DNA from: an uncultured Tateyamaria sp.
Lineage (GTDB): Bacteria > Pseudomonadota > Alphaproteobacteria > Rhodobacterales > Rhodobacteraceae
Reading direction: 5' to 3'
DNA: 43,992 bases
NCBI RefSeq assembly: GCF_947503385.1
Contig: NZ_CANNDO010000013.1
Coordinates: 1-43,992 of the forward strand
Both the position numbers and the translations under genes were made by a program. A model generated the notes under the pieces. The model saw only the letters and a program-made list of their open reading frames with translations. It was not told where the DNA came from and made no database searches. Positions 8,029 through 15,852 of this stretch are shown piece by piece (the first letter of the stretch is position 1; each line of letters opens with the position of its first letter).

Positions 8029-9522
8029 CTATCCTCCTGCCGCATTAATAGCATTTCGTAGGCTCTCGGGGAAGCTTGCAACCCCATCATCCAGCCAATC
8101 TTCGGCAAAGTCACCTAACGCTCTAAGCAAGCCGTTTCGGGTTGTTGCATTGTCAATCACATCTCCCAATGCATTGTGCATGTTGCCTGAATTCGGCCCG
8201 CTTCCTGGACCTCCATCTTGTGGACGGTGACTCCAGCGTTCTCCGGGCCGCCCTGGTACAGGCCCTGACAGTCCATCCGTCGCATCGACAAATTCCATAA
8301 TGTCGTCAGCTGTAAACCCAAGCCTTTTCAAGTGCGGTGCACGCGAGCGCATCAGCCATTCATGGTGGCGGCCACCATTCAAAAGTCTGTTCCTGATGGC
8401 TCTCTGGTGGGTCGGGTCGCTCCACAGGTCGTCGAGCTCAGCCGGCGAGAGATCGTCGAACCATGCATTGAACCGTCGTGCACCCGGGACGCGGCCATTG
8501 GTTAGCAGTTCGTCCCGGCTGCGCGGGGTATCGCCCTCGCGTGGGTGGCGAAAGACGGGGTCGGGCTCCCTGGTGGCGCCGGCGCTGCCACTCGGGCGTT
8601 CGGTACTTGGGTTTTCGACTTCCGCGCGTTCGGTCAGATCGCCGCGCTGCGACCGGGTCCGCAGATTTTCCTCGTCCAGAACTTGTCTGACGATGCGCTG
8701 GTCGATATCTGCGTCGGGAAGGTTAATCACCCTGATAATATCGGCGTCGGGCACCGCGTTGCTTGCCACGTTCACCGCCCGGATCACCACACGCGATGCT
8801 GTGGCCGAAACCCGCCGCGCTACAATGCGGATTGCAGCCGCTGCGCCGCCGGTTGCCACGGCCAGAGCTACGTCGATCGCCAATTCCGCTGCCAAAAAAT
8901 CCGCGTCGGCGCGCAGACGCGCCATGGCCGACATCAGACCCTCATTGTCGAAATCGTCCCAAAACTGGTCCCAACGCGCCTCGCAGGCATCCCAGAGCGA
9001 CTGCAGCATGTCGGCCCCGACATTCGAGATGAGGTTATCGGGATCCGTCGTTCGGAGCCGATCTCCTATTGCAGACCAGTCTTCGCCAACCCGCTGTGCA
9101 TAAGTGTCGTCGGGCGAGACACCGCGCACGATGCCGCCCAAGGCCTGATACCAAAGACCAAGCATGGTGCTTCCCGCGTCCAACGGCGACGAATTTTGTG
9201 TCCAGTGCGTCCGTTGTGATCGCTCTAGAAGGTGGTCGAAGTAGTTTCCTGCCGCCTCTGCGACGGCCGCCCTGTATTCTTCCGTAGGCCCATCGATCAC
9301 GCCCGCGAGAATGCCGAGCACCTGCAGTTGGGCCGCGTAGGCCATGAGGTTCTGGTAAATCTCATCGTTATAGGCCCGCTGTGCATCCAGAAGCAATTGT
9401 GGCACTGAAAGATCGACATGGGAACTGACCCCACCGGCAGCCTGTTGTGCCCGCGGGCCTAGCTCGCCCACCTGCTGCCATACTGGGTTGGGAAGCGAGA
9501 GACCTGCTGGAGGTGACCGCAT
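8029..9522 (-). CDS. Putative T6SS cargo effector with C-terminal toxin domain
   Basis: This 497-residue protein is encoded downstream of VgrG, a standard position for type VI secretion effectors. The N-terminal 200 residues are helical and unassigned, with no PAAR motif. Residues about 212-240 are alanine/valine-rich and moderately hydrophobic. A low-complexity linker of Arg, Glu, Ser and Pro follows, then a compact C-terminal domain from about 345. That domain contains GGRHHEWLMRSRAPHLKRLG near 385 and a second HN pair (MHNALGD) near 447. Conserved His/Asn clusters after a linker are typical of polymorphic nuclease toxins, and the HEWLM block resembles C-termini of other polymorphic toxins as I recall them. 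The activity is not established. ATG 9522 is chosen over the adjacent GTG 9525. It lies 7 bases after the upstream gene's stop. Confidence 0.7.
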   Translation of the reverse strand: MRSPPAGLSLPNPVWQQVGELGPRAQQAAGGVSSHVDLSVPQLLLDAQRAYNDEIYQNLMAYAAQLQVLGILAGVIDGPTEEYRAAVAEAAGNYFDHLLERSQRTHWTQNSSPLDAGSTMLGLWYQALGGIVRGVSPDDTYAQRVGEDWSAIGDRLRTTDPDNLISNVGADMLQSLWDACEARWDQFWDDFDNEGLMSAMARLRADADFLAAELAIDVALAVATGGAAAAIRIVARRVSATASRVVIRAVNVASNAVPDADIIRVINLPDADIDQRIVRQVLDEENLRTRSQRGDLTERAEVENPSTERPSGSAGATREPDPVFRHPREGDTPRSRDELLTNGRVPGARRFNAWFDDLSPAELDDLWSDPTHQRAIRNRLLNGGRHHEWLMRSRAPHLKRLGFTADDIMEFVDATDGLSGPVPGRPGERWSHRPQDGGPGSGPNSGNMHNALGDVIDNATTRNGLLRALGDFAEDWLDDGVASFPESLRNAINAAGG

Positions 9523-9529
9523 CACTGGG

Positions 9530-9901
9530 TCAGTTCCGCGATCTGAGGTCGTAGCTTTCGGTAAACCACTCGCATAAATCGCGCGTCGTTGTCGCGTGCG
9601 GCGAAAGAACAGTTCTGCTCACGGTGGCCATCGGCCCCCCGCTGCCCAAGCCGGTCGAGAGCAGCGTGCGCGCCATCAGCGTAAGAATGTCCAACTGCTC
9701 TGCGCCCACTGGACCGTCACGCGTTACCTTCATCAGGCTCACGACCCGGCGGCGCATGTCGTTGGGAGCAAGATTAAGGTCCTCAAACGATCCGAGCGGC
9801 GCGGTACCCGACTCTGTCGTGAAAGCAGCGCGAGCCTCGTCCCTGATGCTGCGGCGTTTGCCTGCACGTTTCTTCCACGCGCTTTTTCCATACTCGGTCA
9901 T
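9530..9901 (-). CDS. Small unknown protein between VgrG and effector
   Basis: A 123-residue protein with a basic N-terminal 25 residues (KSAWKKRAGKRRSIRDEARA) and no recognised domain. It starts 7 bases after the vgrG stop and ends 7 bases before the effector start, so it belongs to the same transcript. Proteins in this position often act as adaptors or chaperones that load an effector onto VgrG (the DUF4123 and DUF1795 families are examples), but I see no clear resemblance to those. The function is left open. Confidence 0.65.
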   Translation of the reverse strand: MTEYGKSAWKKRAGKRRSIRDEARAAFTTESGTAPLGSFEDLNLAPNDMRRRVVSLMKVTRDGPVGAEQLDILTLMARTLLSTGLGSGGPMATVSRTVLSPHATTTRDLCEWFTESYDLRSRN

Positions 9902-9908
9902 GCGCGCC

Positions 9909-11993
9909 TCAATTCAAATCTATTCTTCCGGCTTTCGCCGCGATCGAAGACTTGCCATTTATAGTGATATCAACGCCGGAAATATCGATCTTTCCGTCCT
10001 CGGTCATCACCAACTTGGACTCACCTACAATTATTTCGAAGACTTTACCGACCACAATTGACTTGTTGTGCCCGACCTCCTCAATCGCACCGATCCCAAC
10101 GGACGTGTTCTGGATCCCACCTACAACCACCTGATACCCGCCGCCCACCGTGACTGCCTTGCCAGCGCCGACCACTTCGGTTGAACTCACCATAACGGTT
10201 TCAGCCTTGTTCTTCCCCACACCGATCACGAGGTTACCCTCGCCCATATTCAGAATATCCGGCAAACCCAGGTTGTTTGCCATGTCACCAATTGCATTTG
10301 TGAACTTGGAGAACGCAGAGGTAACGGCATTCTGCAGCTTGTTGGGGCCGACCATCAGGGTCATATTGCCCCCGATGACCTCTTGGTGGTTATTGCCGAT
10401 CTCGATGGACTTATTGTTGCCGACGCTTTCCGACTGATTGCGATCAACCCGCTTCGAGCGATTGTTTTCTATGTGGAGCTCGTGGTCCTTTTCGGCGTGC
10501 AGATAGATCTTTTCTTGCCCCTTTTCATCTTCGAATGTGAGTTCGTTGAACCCGTCGCCTTTATGAGTATCGGTTCTGAAAACGCTCTTTGTCTTGTGTT
10601 CCGGTAGAGGATAGGGTGCATCGTTCTTACCATTGAAGACACAGCCGGTGACGATGGGCTTATCGGGGTCGCCGCGCAAGTGTTCTACGATCACCTCCAT
10701 GCCGATACGCGGGATGACCATGCCGCCCCAGCCCTTGCTCGCCCAGTTCTGGCTCACCCGCACACGCATCGTATGCGCGCCCTCAAGATCCCAGTGAAAG
10801 CGGCACAGGATGCGGCCATATTCGTCGCAGTCAATCTCACCCTCGCCAACCACGACGGCGGTTTCGGGCCCCTGCACGCGGGGGCCCTTGGTGCACTGCT
10901 CGGGCCGGTACGGCGTGTCGTCGGGCATCAGGACATAGGCGCCCGCATAGGGCGCCTCGTCCCCACCCGCTTCCCCTGACCCGTAGGCTTGCGCCCGGAA
11001 GCGGTGCGTGGCCTTCAGGCACACGAAACCGCGGCCCGTCGCGTCTGCCACCTCGTCCCCGCCCAGGGTCACACGCCAGCCTGCGCCCAGCGACACAACA
11101 TCACCCGCAGCCTCGTGCCGCGGCGCCTGACCGCGCTCGGCATCCACCCGCGTTCCAACCACGCCGCGCCCCTGACCTTGCTCCAGATAGTCGCCGGGCC
11201 AGTCGTAGCTCTCGATATCGCCCGCGGGGTGCGTCGCGTCGCCGGTCTGGTCAACCTCTTGTGCGGCCGTGGGAATTTTGAAGTTATACTCCGTAAGCCG
11301 CACCGCCCCCGTGGTCATGCGCTGGCCGGGCGACCAGCGGCTGAAGTGTTCCTCATCATGCTGATGAAACCCTGCGATCCGGTAAAAAGGACGGCTGCCA
11401 CCGGGCACTGTAGGCAGGCTGAAAGCCGCATCCGTCAACAGCAGCGTGTGGTTCCCGGCCTCGTGCCGCCAAGACCAGGAGATGCCGTGGCGTTCGAGCT
11501 GGCGGCGCACGAAATCGGCGTCGCTGTCGCCATACTGAACCGTATATTCCAGCGTGGGATAGTCGCCCGTCACCTGCACATCCAGATGCGGGGAGCCGAG
11601 ACCGGCATAGTCGCCCAGCACAGCCTCCACGATCTGGATCACGGTCTGGTTGTGGAAAATCCGCATGTTCAGTCGCAGCCCCGCCACATGCAACCAGGGC
11701 CGCAGGGTCAGGTCATAGCGAAAGCCGTTCTCGTCCGTGCCCCGCGCCTGCGCCTCCGCGACGATGCCGTCAAAGGCGCGCGTGCCGCTGGCGTGGTCGA
11801 TGAGCACGGTGGCGTGGGTGCCCAAAAGTGCGTGCAGATCGATCTCCGCATCTTCGGAAAGCGCCTCAACGGTCCACTCGAAATCGCCTGACATCTTTTC
11901 GGTGCCGTCCATGCGCAGAAGCACCAATGCGTCCCGGCCTAAAGCCGTCTCCAGCCGACCCTGACGACCCGCCTGACCAAAATGCGCGTTCAC
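9909..11993 (-). CDS. vgrG: Type VI secretion spike protein VgrG (TssI)
   Basis: VgrG forms the trimeric tip of the type VI secretion needle and carries effectors into target cells. The N-terminus (GRDALVLLRMDGTEKMSGDF) and the central HWDLEGAHTMRVRVSQNWAS / WGGMVIPRIGMEVIVEHL blocks are the gp27- and gp5-like signatures of the family. The C-terminal part is a beta-helical spike with GNNKS/GNNHQ-type repeats from about residue 490. It ends in a short extension (ISGVDITINGKSSIAAKAG). Length (694 aa) is normal, and no toxin domain is fused. The start is GTG 11993. It heads a four-gene leftward unit with the small unknown, effector and immunity genes. No TssB, TssC, TssM or ClpV genes are present, so this is an orphan VgrG that must use a secretion apparatus encoded elsewhere. 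Confidence 0.93.
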   Translation of the reverse strand: MNAHFGQAGRQGRLETALGRDALVLLRMDGTEKMSGDFEWTVEALSEDAEIDLHALLGTHATVLIDHASGTRAFDGIVAEAQARGTDENGFRYDLTLRPWLHVAGLRLNMRIFHNQTVIQIVEAVLGDYAGLGSPHLDVQVTGDYPTLEYTVQYGDSDADFVRRQLERHGISWSWRHEAGNHTLLLTDAAFSLPTVPGGSRPFYRIAGFHQHDEEHFSRWSPGQRMTTGAVRLTEYNFKIPTAAQEVDQTGDATHPAGDIESYDWPGDYLEQGQGRGVVGTRVDAERGQAPRHEAAGDVVSLGAGWRVTLGGDEVADATGRGFVCLKATHRFRAQAYGSGEAGGDEAPYAGAYVLMPDDTPYRPEQCTKGPRVQGPETAVVVGEGEIDCDEYGRILCRFHWDLEGAHTMRVRVSQNWASKGWGGMVIPRIGMEVIVEHLRGDPDKPIVTGCVFNGKNDAPYPLPEHKTKSVFRTDTHKGDGFNELTFEDEKGQEKIYLHAEKDHELHIENNRSKRVDRNQSESVGNNKSIEIGNNHQEVIGGNMTLMVGPNKLQNAVTSAFSKFTNAIGDMANNLGLPDILNMGEGNLVIGVGKNKAETVMVSSTEVVGAGKAVTVGGGYQVVVGGIQNTSVGIGAIEEVGHNKSIVVGKVFEIIVGESKLVMTEDGKIDISGVDITINGKSSIAAKAGRIDLN

Positions 11994-12466
11994 AAATAGA
12001 CACCCTAAAAAGTACTACCGATGGGCGAACGGTGACTCAGATGATGCGCCAGTGCAAGAGATGTGTACAGTCGGGGGCAACTGATATTGCTCTGGTTGGA
12101 GTTTTTCTCAGAAAGTGAGCAAAGGACACTTTTTGCAAACTATCCCTGATTTTAGATGGAATTAATGTGAAGGCTGATCCTGCACGCAACCTGTGCTGCT
12201 TATAACATCTTTTCAACGACGCTCATCAATAGCCTCAATTCCGGCCACCGTGTCGCGTTAATTATCGCGCAGAAGCAGCGATTTTCGTGCTGCGAGCGCG
12301 TGCAGCACGAAAATCGAGTTTACAATATGGGCTCAGTTCCGACCCTAGTCGCACACAGCATTGAGGTTGGCGGGCAGCCCTTTGCGGACGTTAAACAATC
12401 AGATTGCGAAACATCTCCAACAGTCAAAGTATGACGGTGAACGCGGGACTTGCAAATTAAGAGCTA
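11994..12466. other. Intergenic region upstream of vgrG
   Basis: This stretch is richer in A and T than the coding DNA around it and holds no gene that I can support. It should contain the leftward vgrG promoter. Its notable feature is a perfect 15-bp inverted repeat (separate entry). Right of that, the fragment of a truncated leftward frame begins at 12467. Confidence 0.4.
12279..12316. repeat. Perfect 15-bp inverted repeat (hairpin)
   Basis: CGATTTTCGTGCTGC and its exact reverse complement GCAGCACGAAAATCG are separated by 8 bases (GAGCGCGT). A transcript from either strand could form a 15-pair stem. There is no U-run on either side, so it is not a canonical intrinsic terminator. It lies about 285 bases upstream of the vgrG start. 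An operator, a recombination site or a small structured RNA are possible. Confidence 0.8.
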
Positions 12467-12586
12467 CTATAGCTGTGCAACTTTCTCGACGACACTCTGC
12501 GGTGTCACGTTCGAGTCATGTGTGATTTTCTCATCAGCAATCAACTGACCATAAAGCATACCGACCCTTTTTACGTCATCCACTTC
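12467..12586 (-). pseudogene. 3' end of a lost gene cut by the IS3 element
   Basis: Reading leftward from the insertion-element boundary there are 39 coding-like codons ending in TAG at 12467-12469. They include VKRVGMLYGQLIADEKI and TPQSVVEKVAQL. Composition is protein-like and unlike the surrounding intergenic DNA. It faintly recalls C-termini of NitT/TauT-type periplasmic binding proteins, but this is a weak guess. The rest of the gene is missing, since what lies across the insertion element is unrelated and on the opposite strand. Confidence 0.45.
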
Positions 12587-12617
12587 CTGGCCTTCTGCCG
12601 GTTTTGTGGACGGTAAT

Positions 12618-13513
12618 TTAAGCTTTCATAGCTCGCTCCTCGAATGTGATAGGGCTTAAGTGCCCGATGGTCGAGTGTCGGCGCTTCGGGTTGTAGAAGC
12701 ATTCGATGTAATCGAAGACTTCTGCACGCGCCTGCTTTCTGGTCCTGTAGGTTTTGCGTTTGATCCGTTCTGTCTTCAGCGACGAGAAGAAGCTCTCCAT
12801 GGCTGCGTTGTCCCAGACATTCCCGGAACGGCTCATTGAGCGGGTAATGCCACGATCGGCCATCAACCTTTGGAACTGTGCACTGGTATATTGGCTGCCC
12901 TGATCGGAATGATGCCGCAACTCGTTCGGTCTACCCCTGCGCCAGATCGCCATAATCAAGGCATCTGTCACCATCTGGGAGGTTATCTGATCACTCATCG
13001 ACCAGCCAACAATGCGCCGGGAGAACAGGTCGATGATGGCTGTAACGTAGAGCCACCCTTCCGCAGTCAAATGTAAGTAAAGTCGGCCACCCATTTCTGG
13101 TTCGGCCCATCCGCATCAAACCCTCGTTCAAGAACGTTGGCAGCTATGATCGACCTCGTGCCCTCGTCTTTAGGTGATTGTCGACGCTTTGGACGAGCTC
13201 TGAAGGCCTCCTGCCGCATTAGTCGCTCGACGCAATGCAACCCGCAGGCATAACCTTCTTCGAGGAGATCATGCCAGACACGACGCGCCCCATAGGTCCG
13301 ATCCGACCGAAGAGAGCTGGAACGGATCGCTTCTGATAGGTCCTCATCCCGGATCGACCTGTCGCTGCGCGGGCGCGTCAGCCAGGCATGGAAGCCGCTT
13401 CGGTACACACCGAGCGCATCACACATCCAACTCACGGGCCAAGCCTCTCGGTGCTTCGCCCCTCTCGGCAGATTTGCGATGCAAATCGCCTGCCGGGCAA
13501 TGCACAAACCCAA
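12618..13513 (-). pseudogene. IS3-family transposase OrfB, frameshifted
   Basis: The DDE integrase-core transposase is split into two frames. The N-terminal part (13513 to about 13067) includes SDRTYGARRVWHDLLEEGY and reaches the first catalytic Asp in NQKWVADFTYI, then hits TGA. The C-terminal part (12618 to about 13060) continues with TAEGWLYVTAIIDLFSRRIVGW. It keeps the second Asp region (HHSDQGSQYTS) and the Glu of MESFFSSLKTE. Expected sequence at the junction is ATTTGGACTGCG, and the window has ATTTGACTGCG, so one G is missing. This loses function unless frameshifting restores it. OrfB normally relies on a -1 frameshift from OrfA, which is a separate event. Confidence 0.85.
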
Positions 13514-13516
13514 ACA

Positions 13517-13807
13517 TCACAGCTGGTCCTTGGCGAAGTAGGCGGCCGCCTTTTTTAGAATATCACGCTCCGCCATCAGATTGGACACCTCGCGCCGCAA
13601 ACTGCGCAGTTCTTCTTGTTCCGGCGTCAGCTTTCCATTGCCGGGGAACACCGCCGGTCTATCAGCAACGGCAGCGCGCACCCAACGGCGCAGCACAGTC
13701 GCATGTATTCCCAGATTCCTCGAAGCTTGCGCCGCACTCACGCCGCGCTTCGTTACCAATTCTACCGCTTCCTGGTTGAACTCGCGGCTGAACATCCTTC
13801 TCGTCAT
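13517..13807 (-). CDS. IS3-family transposase OrfA
   Basis: A 96-residue DNA-binding subunit starting MTRRMFSREFNQEAVELV at ATG 13807. The helix-turn-helix covers about residues 5-50 (GVSAAQASRNLGIHATVLRRWV). It is followed by a leucine-zipper-like helix (LTPEQEELRSLRREVSNL) ending in ERDILKKAAAYFAKDQL, which is characteristic of IS3 OrfA. Its stop TGA overlaps an ATG by TGATG, where OrfA-OrfB frameshifting would normally act. The frame upstream to 13876 crosses the element's inverted repeat and is not used. Confidence 0.88.
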   Translation of the reverse strand: MTRRMFSREFNQEAVELVTKRGVSAAQASRNLGIHATVLRRWVRAAVADRPAVFPGNGKLTPEQEELRSLRREVSNLMAERDILKKAAAYFAKDQL

Positions 13808-13867
13808 ATAGATTCTCCAGTTCCATAAACACCTTATCTCGGTGTCCTCAAAACCGGCAGAAGGCCA

Positions 13868-14055
13868 ATGGCACACTACGCCGGGAAGTCCTCAATGCGG
13901 AGTGCACGACGACCGAGCAAGCTCAGGTCGTCATCAATCACTGGCTCAGGCAGTACAATCACACACGACCGCGCCAGGCACTTAACATGCGACCACCCGT
14001 TCCTGAAACCTTACTGGAGAAAGCCCAAATTAGTGGCCCAGACACTGGGGGCTAG
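13868..14055 (+). pseudogene. 3' remnant of another IS3-type transposase
   Basis: Immediately outside the right end of the IS3 element the plus strand encodes about 62 codons (GTLRREVLNAECTTTEQAQ, INHWLRQYNHTRPRQALN and so on) to TAG at 14053-14055. This is the conserved C-terminal end of a DDE integrase-core transposase. The W-L-x-x-Y-N-x-x-R-P-x-x-A-L-x pattern is diagnostic. Everything 5' of it is gone. It shows that an older element was cut when the present IS3 copy or an associated deletion arrived. Confidence 0.75.
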
Positions 14056-14205
14056 ACAGCGTTGAGATTGAACCGGTACGAATCGATCCTCAAACGCAGG
14101 CCGGTTTTACGTCTTTCCAGGACCCACAAGGGCTGCCTTTGGACCTCCGTGATCTTCACTAGCTACTGAAATCGAGAGGATTTTTGCAGCAACTACTTTT
14201 TCTGA

Positions 14206-14232
14206 TTGCCATTTATGGAACGTTCCAATAAT
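14206..14232 (+). promoter_or_regulatory. Candidate promoter of the catabolic operon
   Basis: TTGCCA at 14206-14211 matches the sigma70 -35 consensus at five of six positions. AATAAT at 14227-14232 is a five-of-six -10 candidate, but the 15-base spacing is short. Operator 1 lies between these boxes and operator 2 just downstream, an arrangement that would block RNA polymerase. The boxes are judged by eye only. Confidence 0.35.
14211..14230. promoter_or_regulatory. LacI-type operator 1
   Basis: TTATGGAACGTTCCAATA is centred between 14221 and 14222. The core TGGAACGTTCCA is a perfect palindrome with the central CG typical of LacI-family operators. It sits 23 bp (about two helical turns) from the centre of operator 2, so two repressor dimers could bind on the same face. 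The likely ligand is the LacI-family protein encoded at 27233-28237 in the same operon. Confidence 0.75.
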
Positions 14233-14233
14233 G

Positions 14234-14255
14234 ATTTATGGAACGTTCCATAAAT
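14234..14255. promoter_or_regulatory. LacI-type operator 2 (22-bp perfect palindrome)
   Basis: The half-site ATTTATGGAAC is followed directly by its exact reverse complement, giving a perfect 22-bp palindrome centred between 14244 and 14245. It shares the core TGGAACGTTCCA with operator 1. It ends 25 bases before the first start codon of the operon, a position consistent with repression. I found no further copy of the core in the window. Confidence 0.8.
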
Positions 14256-14280
14256 ACGAAGGACCGTGTGGGGGGAGAAA

Positions 14281-15852
14281 ATGTCCAAGGTCGTAGCGGT
14301 TTTTGACGCTGTCGCGCAGATTGCAGATGACGCCATTATTTCGGTCTCGGCATCGTCAACGCTTGGCTGCCCGGACGCTGTGCTGGCCGCCATCGGTCAA
14401 AGGTTTGATAGCGAAGGTCATCCGCGCAACATCACATCGTTGCATCCGATTGCTGCCGGTGACGTCTACGGCGTCAAGGGCATGGACCACCTTGCAAAGG
14501 ACGGCCTGTTAGCACGGGTGCTGGCAGGGTCCTACCCGTCCGGTCCATCGAGCGCCCCGATGCCCGAAATCTGGAAGATGATCGTTGAGGACAGGGTTGC
14601 CGCCTATAACGTCCCATCTGGCATCATGTTCGACATGCATCGCGAGGCCGCAGCCAAGCGCCCCGGTGTTCTGACCGAGGTTGGGCTGGATACTTTTGTG
14701 GACCCGACGCGGCAGGGCTGCGCGATGAACGGCAAAGGTGCCGCTGCTCCGATCGTCGAGCGTGTCGAGTTTGGTGGCAAGACATGGCTGCACTTTCCCA
14801 ATATTGCACCCGATGTCGCGATCATTCGGGCCACCACCGCCGATGAGCGCGGGAATCTAACGTATGAGCATGAGGGCGCCTATCTGGGCGGGCTCGAACA
14901 GGCAATTGCCGTGCGCAACAACGGCGGCTTGGTGATCGCCCAAGTAAAGCGGATGACAGCGAATGGGTCATTGCGCCCGCATGATGTGCGGGTACCGGGC
15001 CATCTGGTGGACTGCGTTGTCGTCGATCCTGATCAGAAGCAGACAACAGAAACATCATATGATCCCGCGATTTCCGGTGAAATCATGCGCCCTTGGAATA
15101 GCTTTTCCCTTGCTGAGTACGGGGTTGAAAAGGTGATCGCCCGGCGAGCAACGATGGAGCTGCGTCGCGGGATGGTTGCGAACCTTGGATTTGGGATCAG
15201 TGCCATGGTCCCGCGCGTTTTATTGGAAGAGGGTTATCCAGACGCCGTTACGTGGGCGATTGAGCAAGGTGCTGTTGGTGGCGTTCCGCTCACTGGATTC
15301 GCCTTTGGCTGTGCCTCGAATGCCGACGCATATGTTCCGTCGCCGCAGCAGTTTATCTATTTCCAGGGTGCTGGTTTCGATAAGTCGTTCCTGTCGTTCA
15401 TGGAGGTCGATGTCGAAGGGAACGTCAATGTCTCGAAGCTGGGCAAGAAGCCCTATCTGACCGCCGGATGTGGTGGTTTCGTGGACATCACGGCCAAGGC
15501 CAAAAACATCGTCTTCTCCGGTTGGTTCGAGGCCGGTGCCAAAGTCGAACTGACCAACGATGGCATCATCATCGAGGCCCCTGGTAAGTTCACCAAGATG
15601 GTCGACGAGGTCGAGCATGTGACGTTCTCGGGCAAGCGTGCCCGCGAGCAGGGACAGAATGTCATCTACGTGACTGAGCGGTGTGTGATTTCATTGCAGG
15701 GCAACGGGCTTGTCGCGACTGAAATTATGCCGGGCATCGACCCGCAAGAGCATATCGTTGGCCCGTCACAGGGCCGGGTGCAGGTGGCCGAAAATGCAAA
15801 GGTCATGCCCAAAGCATTGTTGGCTGATGCACCGATGGGGCTGGCACTGTGA
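14281..15852 (+). CDS. Family I acyl-CoA:acetate/3-oxoacid CoA-transferase
   Basis: This transfers CoA between short-chain acyl-CoAs and free acids such as acetate, propionate or 3-oxoacids. The 523-residue single chain fuses the alpha and beta halves, as in YdiF and propionate CoA-transferase. The predicted catalytic glutamate is Glu328 in WAIEQGAVGGVPLTG, which matches the E-x-G-x-x-G-G motif. ATG 14281 is preceded by GGGGGGA and is preferred to the upstream GTG at 14266. It is the first gene after the two LacI operators, and its stop overlaps the next start as GTGA. Its presence ahead of sugar-type genes suggests that part of the substrate becomes an acyl-CoA. The exact acyl group cannot be read from sequence. 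Confidence 0.88.
   Translation: MSKVVAVFDAVAQIADDAIISVSASSTLGCPDAVLAAIGQRFDSEGHPRNITSLHPIAAGDVYGVKGMDHLAKDGLLARVLAGSYPSGPSSAPMPEIWKMIVEDRVAAYNVPSGIMFDMHREAAAKRPGVLTEVGLDTFVDPTRQGCAMNGKGAAAPIVERVEFGGKTWLHFPNIAPDVAIIRATTADERGNLTYEHEGAYLGGLEQAIAVRNNGGLVIAQVKRMTANGSLRPHDVRVPGHLVDCVVVDPDQKQTTETSYDPAISGEIMRPWNSFSLAEYGVEKVIARRATMELRRGMVANLGFGISAMVPRVLLEEGYPDAVTWAIEQGAVGGVPLTGFAFGCASNADAYVPSPQQFIYFQGAGFDKSFLSFMEVDVEGNVNVSKLGKKPYLTAGCGGFVDITAKAKNIVFSGWFEAGAKVELTNDGIIIEAPGKFTKMVDEVEHVTFSGKRAREQGQNVIYVTERCVISLQGNGLVATEIMPGIDPQEHIVGPSQGRVQVAENAKVMPKALLADAPMGLAL

Larger units (their letters stand above)
12588..13867 (-). mobile_element. IS3-family insertion sequence (about 1280 bp, defective)
   Basis: Imperfect terminal inverted repeats are seen at 12588-12611 and 13844-13867. 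Both read TGGCCTTCTGCCGGTTTTG followed by TGGAC on the left and AGGAC on the right, with one mismatch. The outer TG fits IS3-family ends. Between them are orfA and orfB transposase frames on the minus strand. The three bases outside each end (TCC and ATG) do not form a target duplication, and the flanking genes are both truncated. The element therefore probably mediated an adjacent deletion or rearrangement after insertion. OrfB is frameshifted, so the copy is likely immobile. Confidence 0.8.

Noticed and set aside
8300..9219. Long rightward open frames (up to 267 codons) opposite the effector gene
   Set aside because: They are antisense shadows in GC-rich DNA, rich in Arg and Ser without domain character; the leftward frame has operon context.
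10989..11891. 300-codon rightward open frame opposite vgrG
   Set aside because: Antisense to a clear VgrG sequence and with no recognisable motif.
12279..12316. Intrinsic terminator at the perfect hairpin
   Set aside because: No run of T follows the stem on either strand and no gene ends immediately before it.
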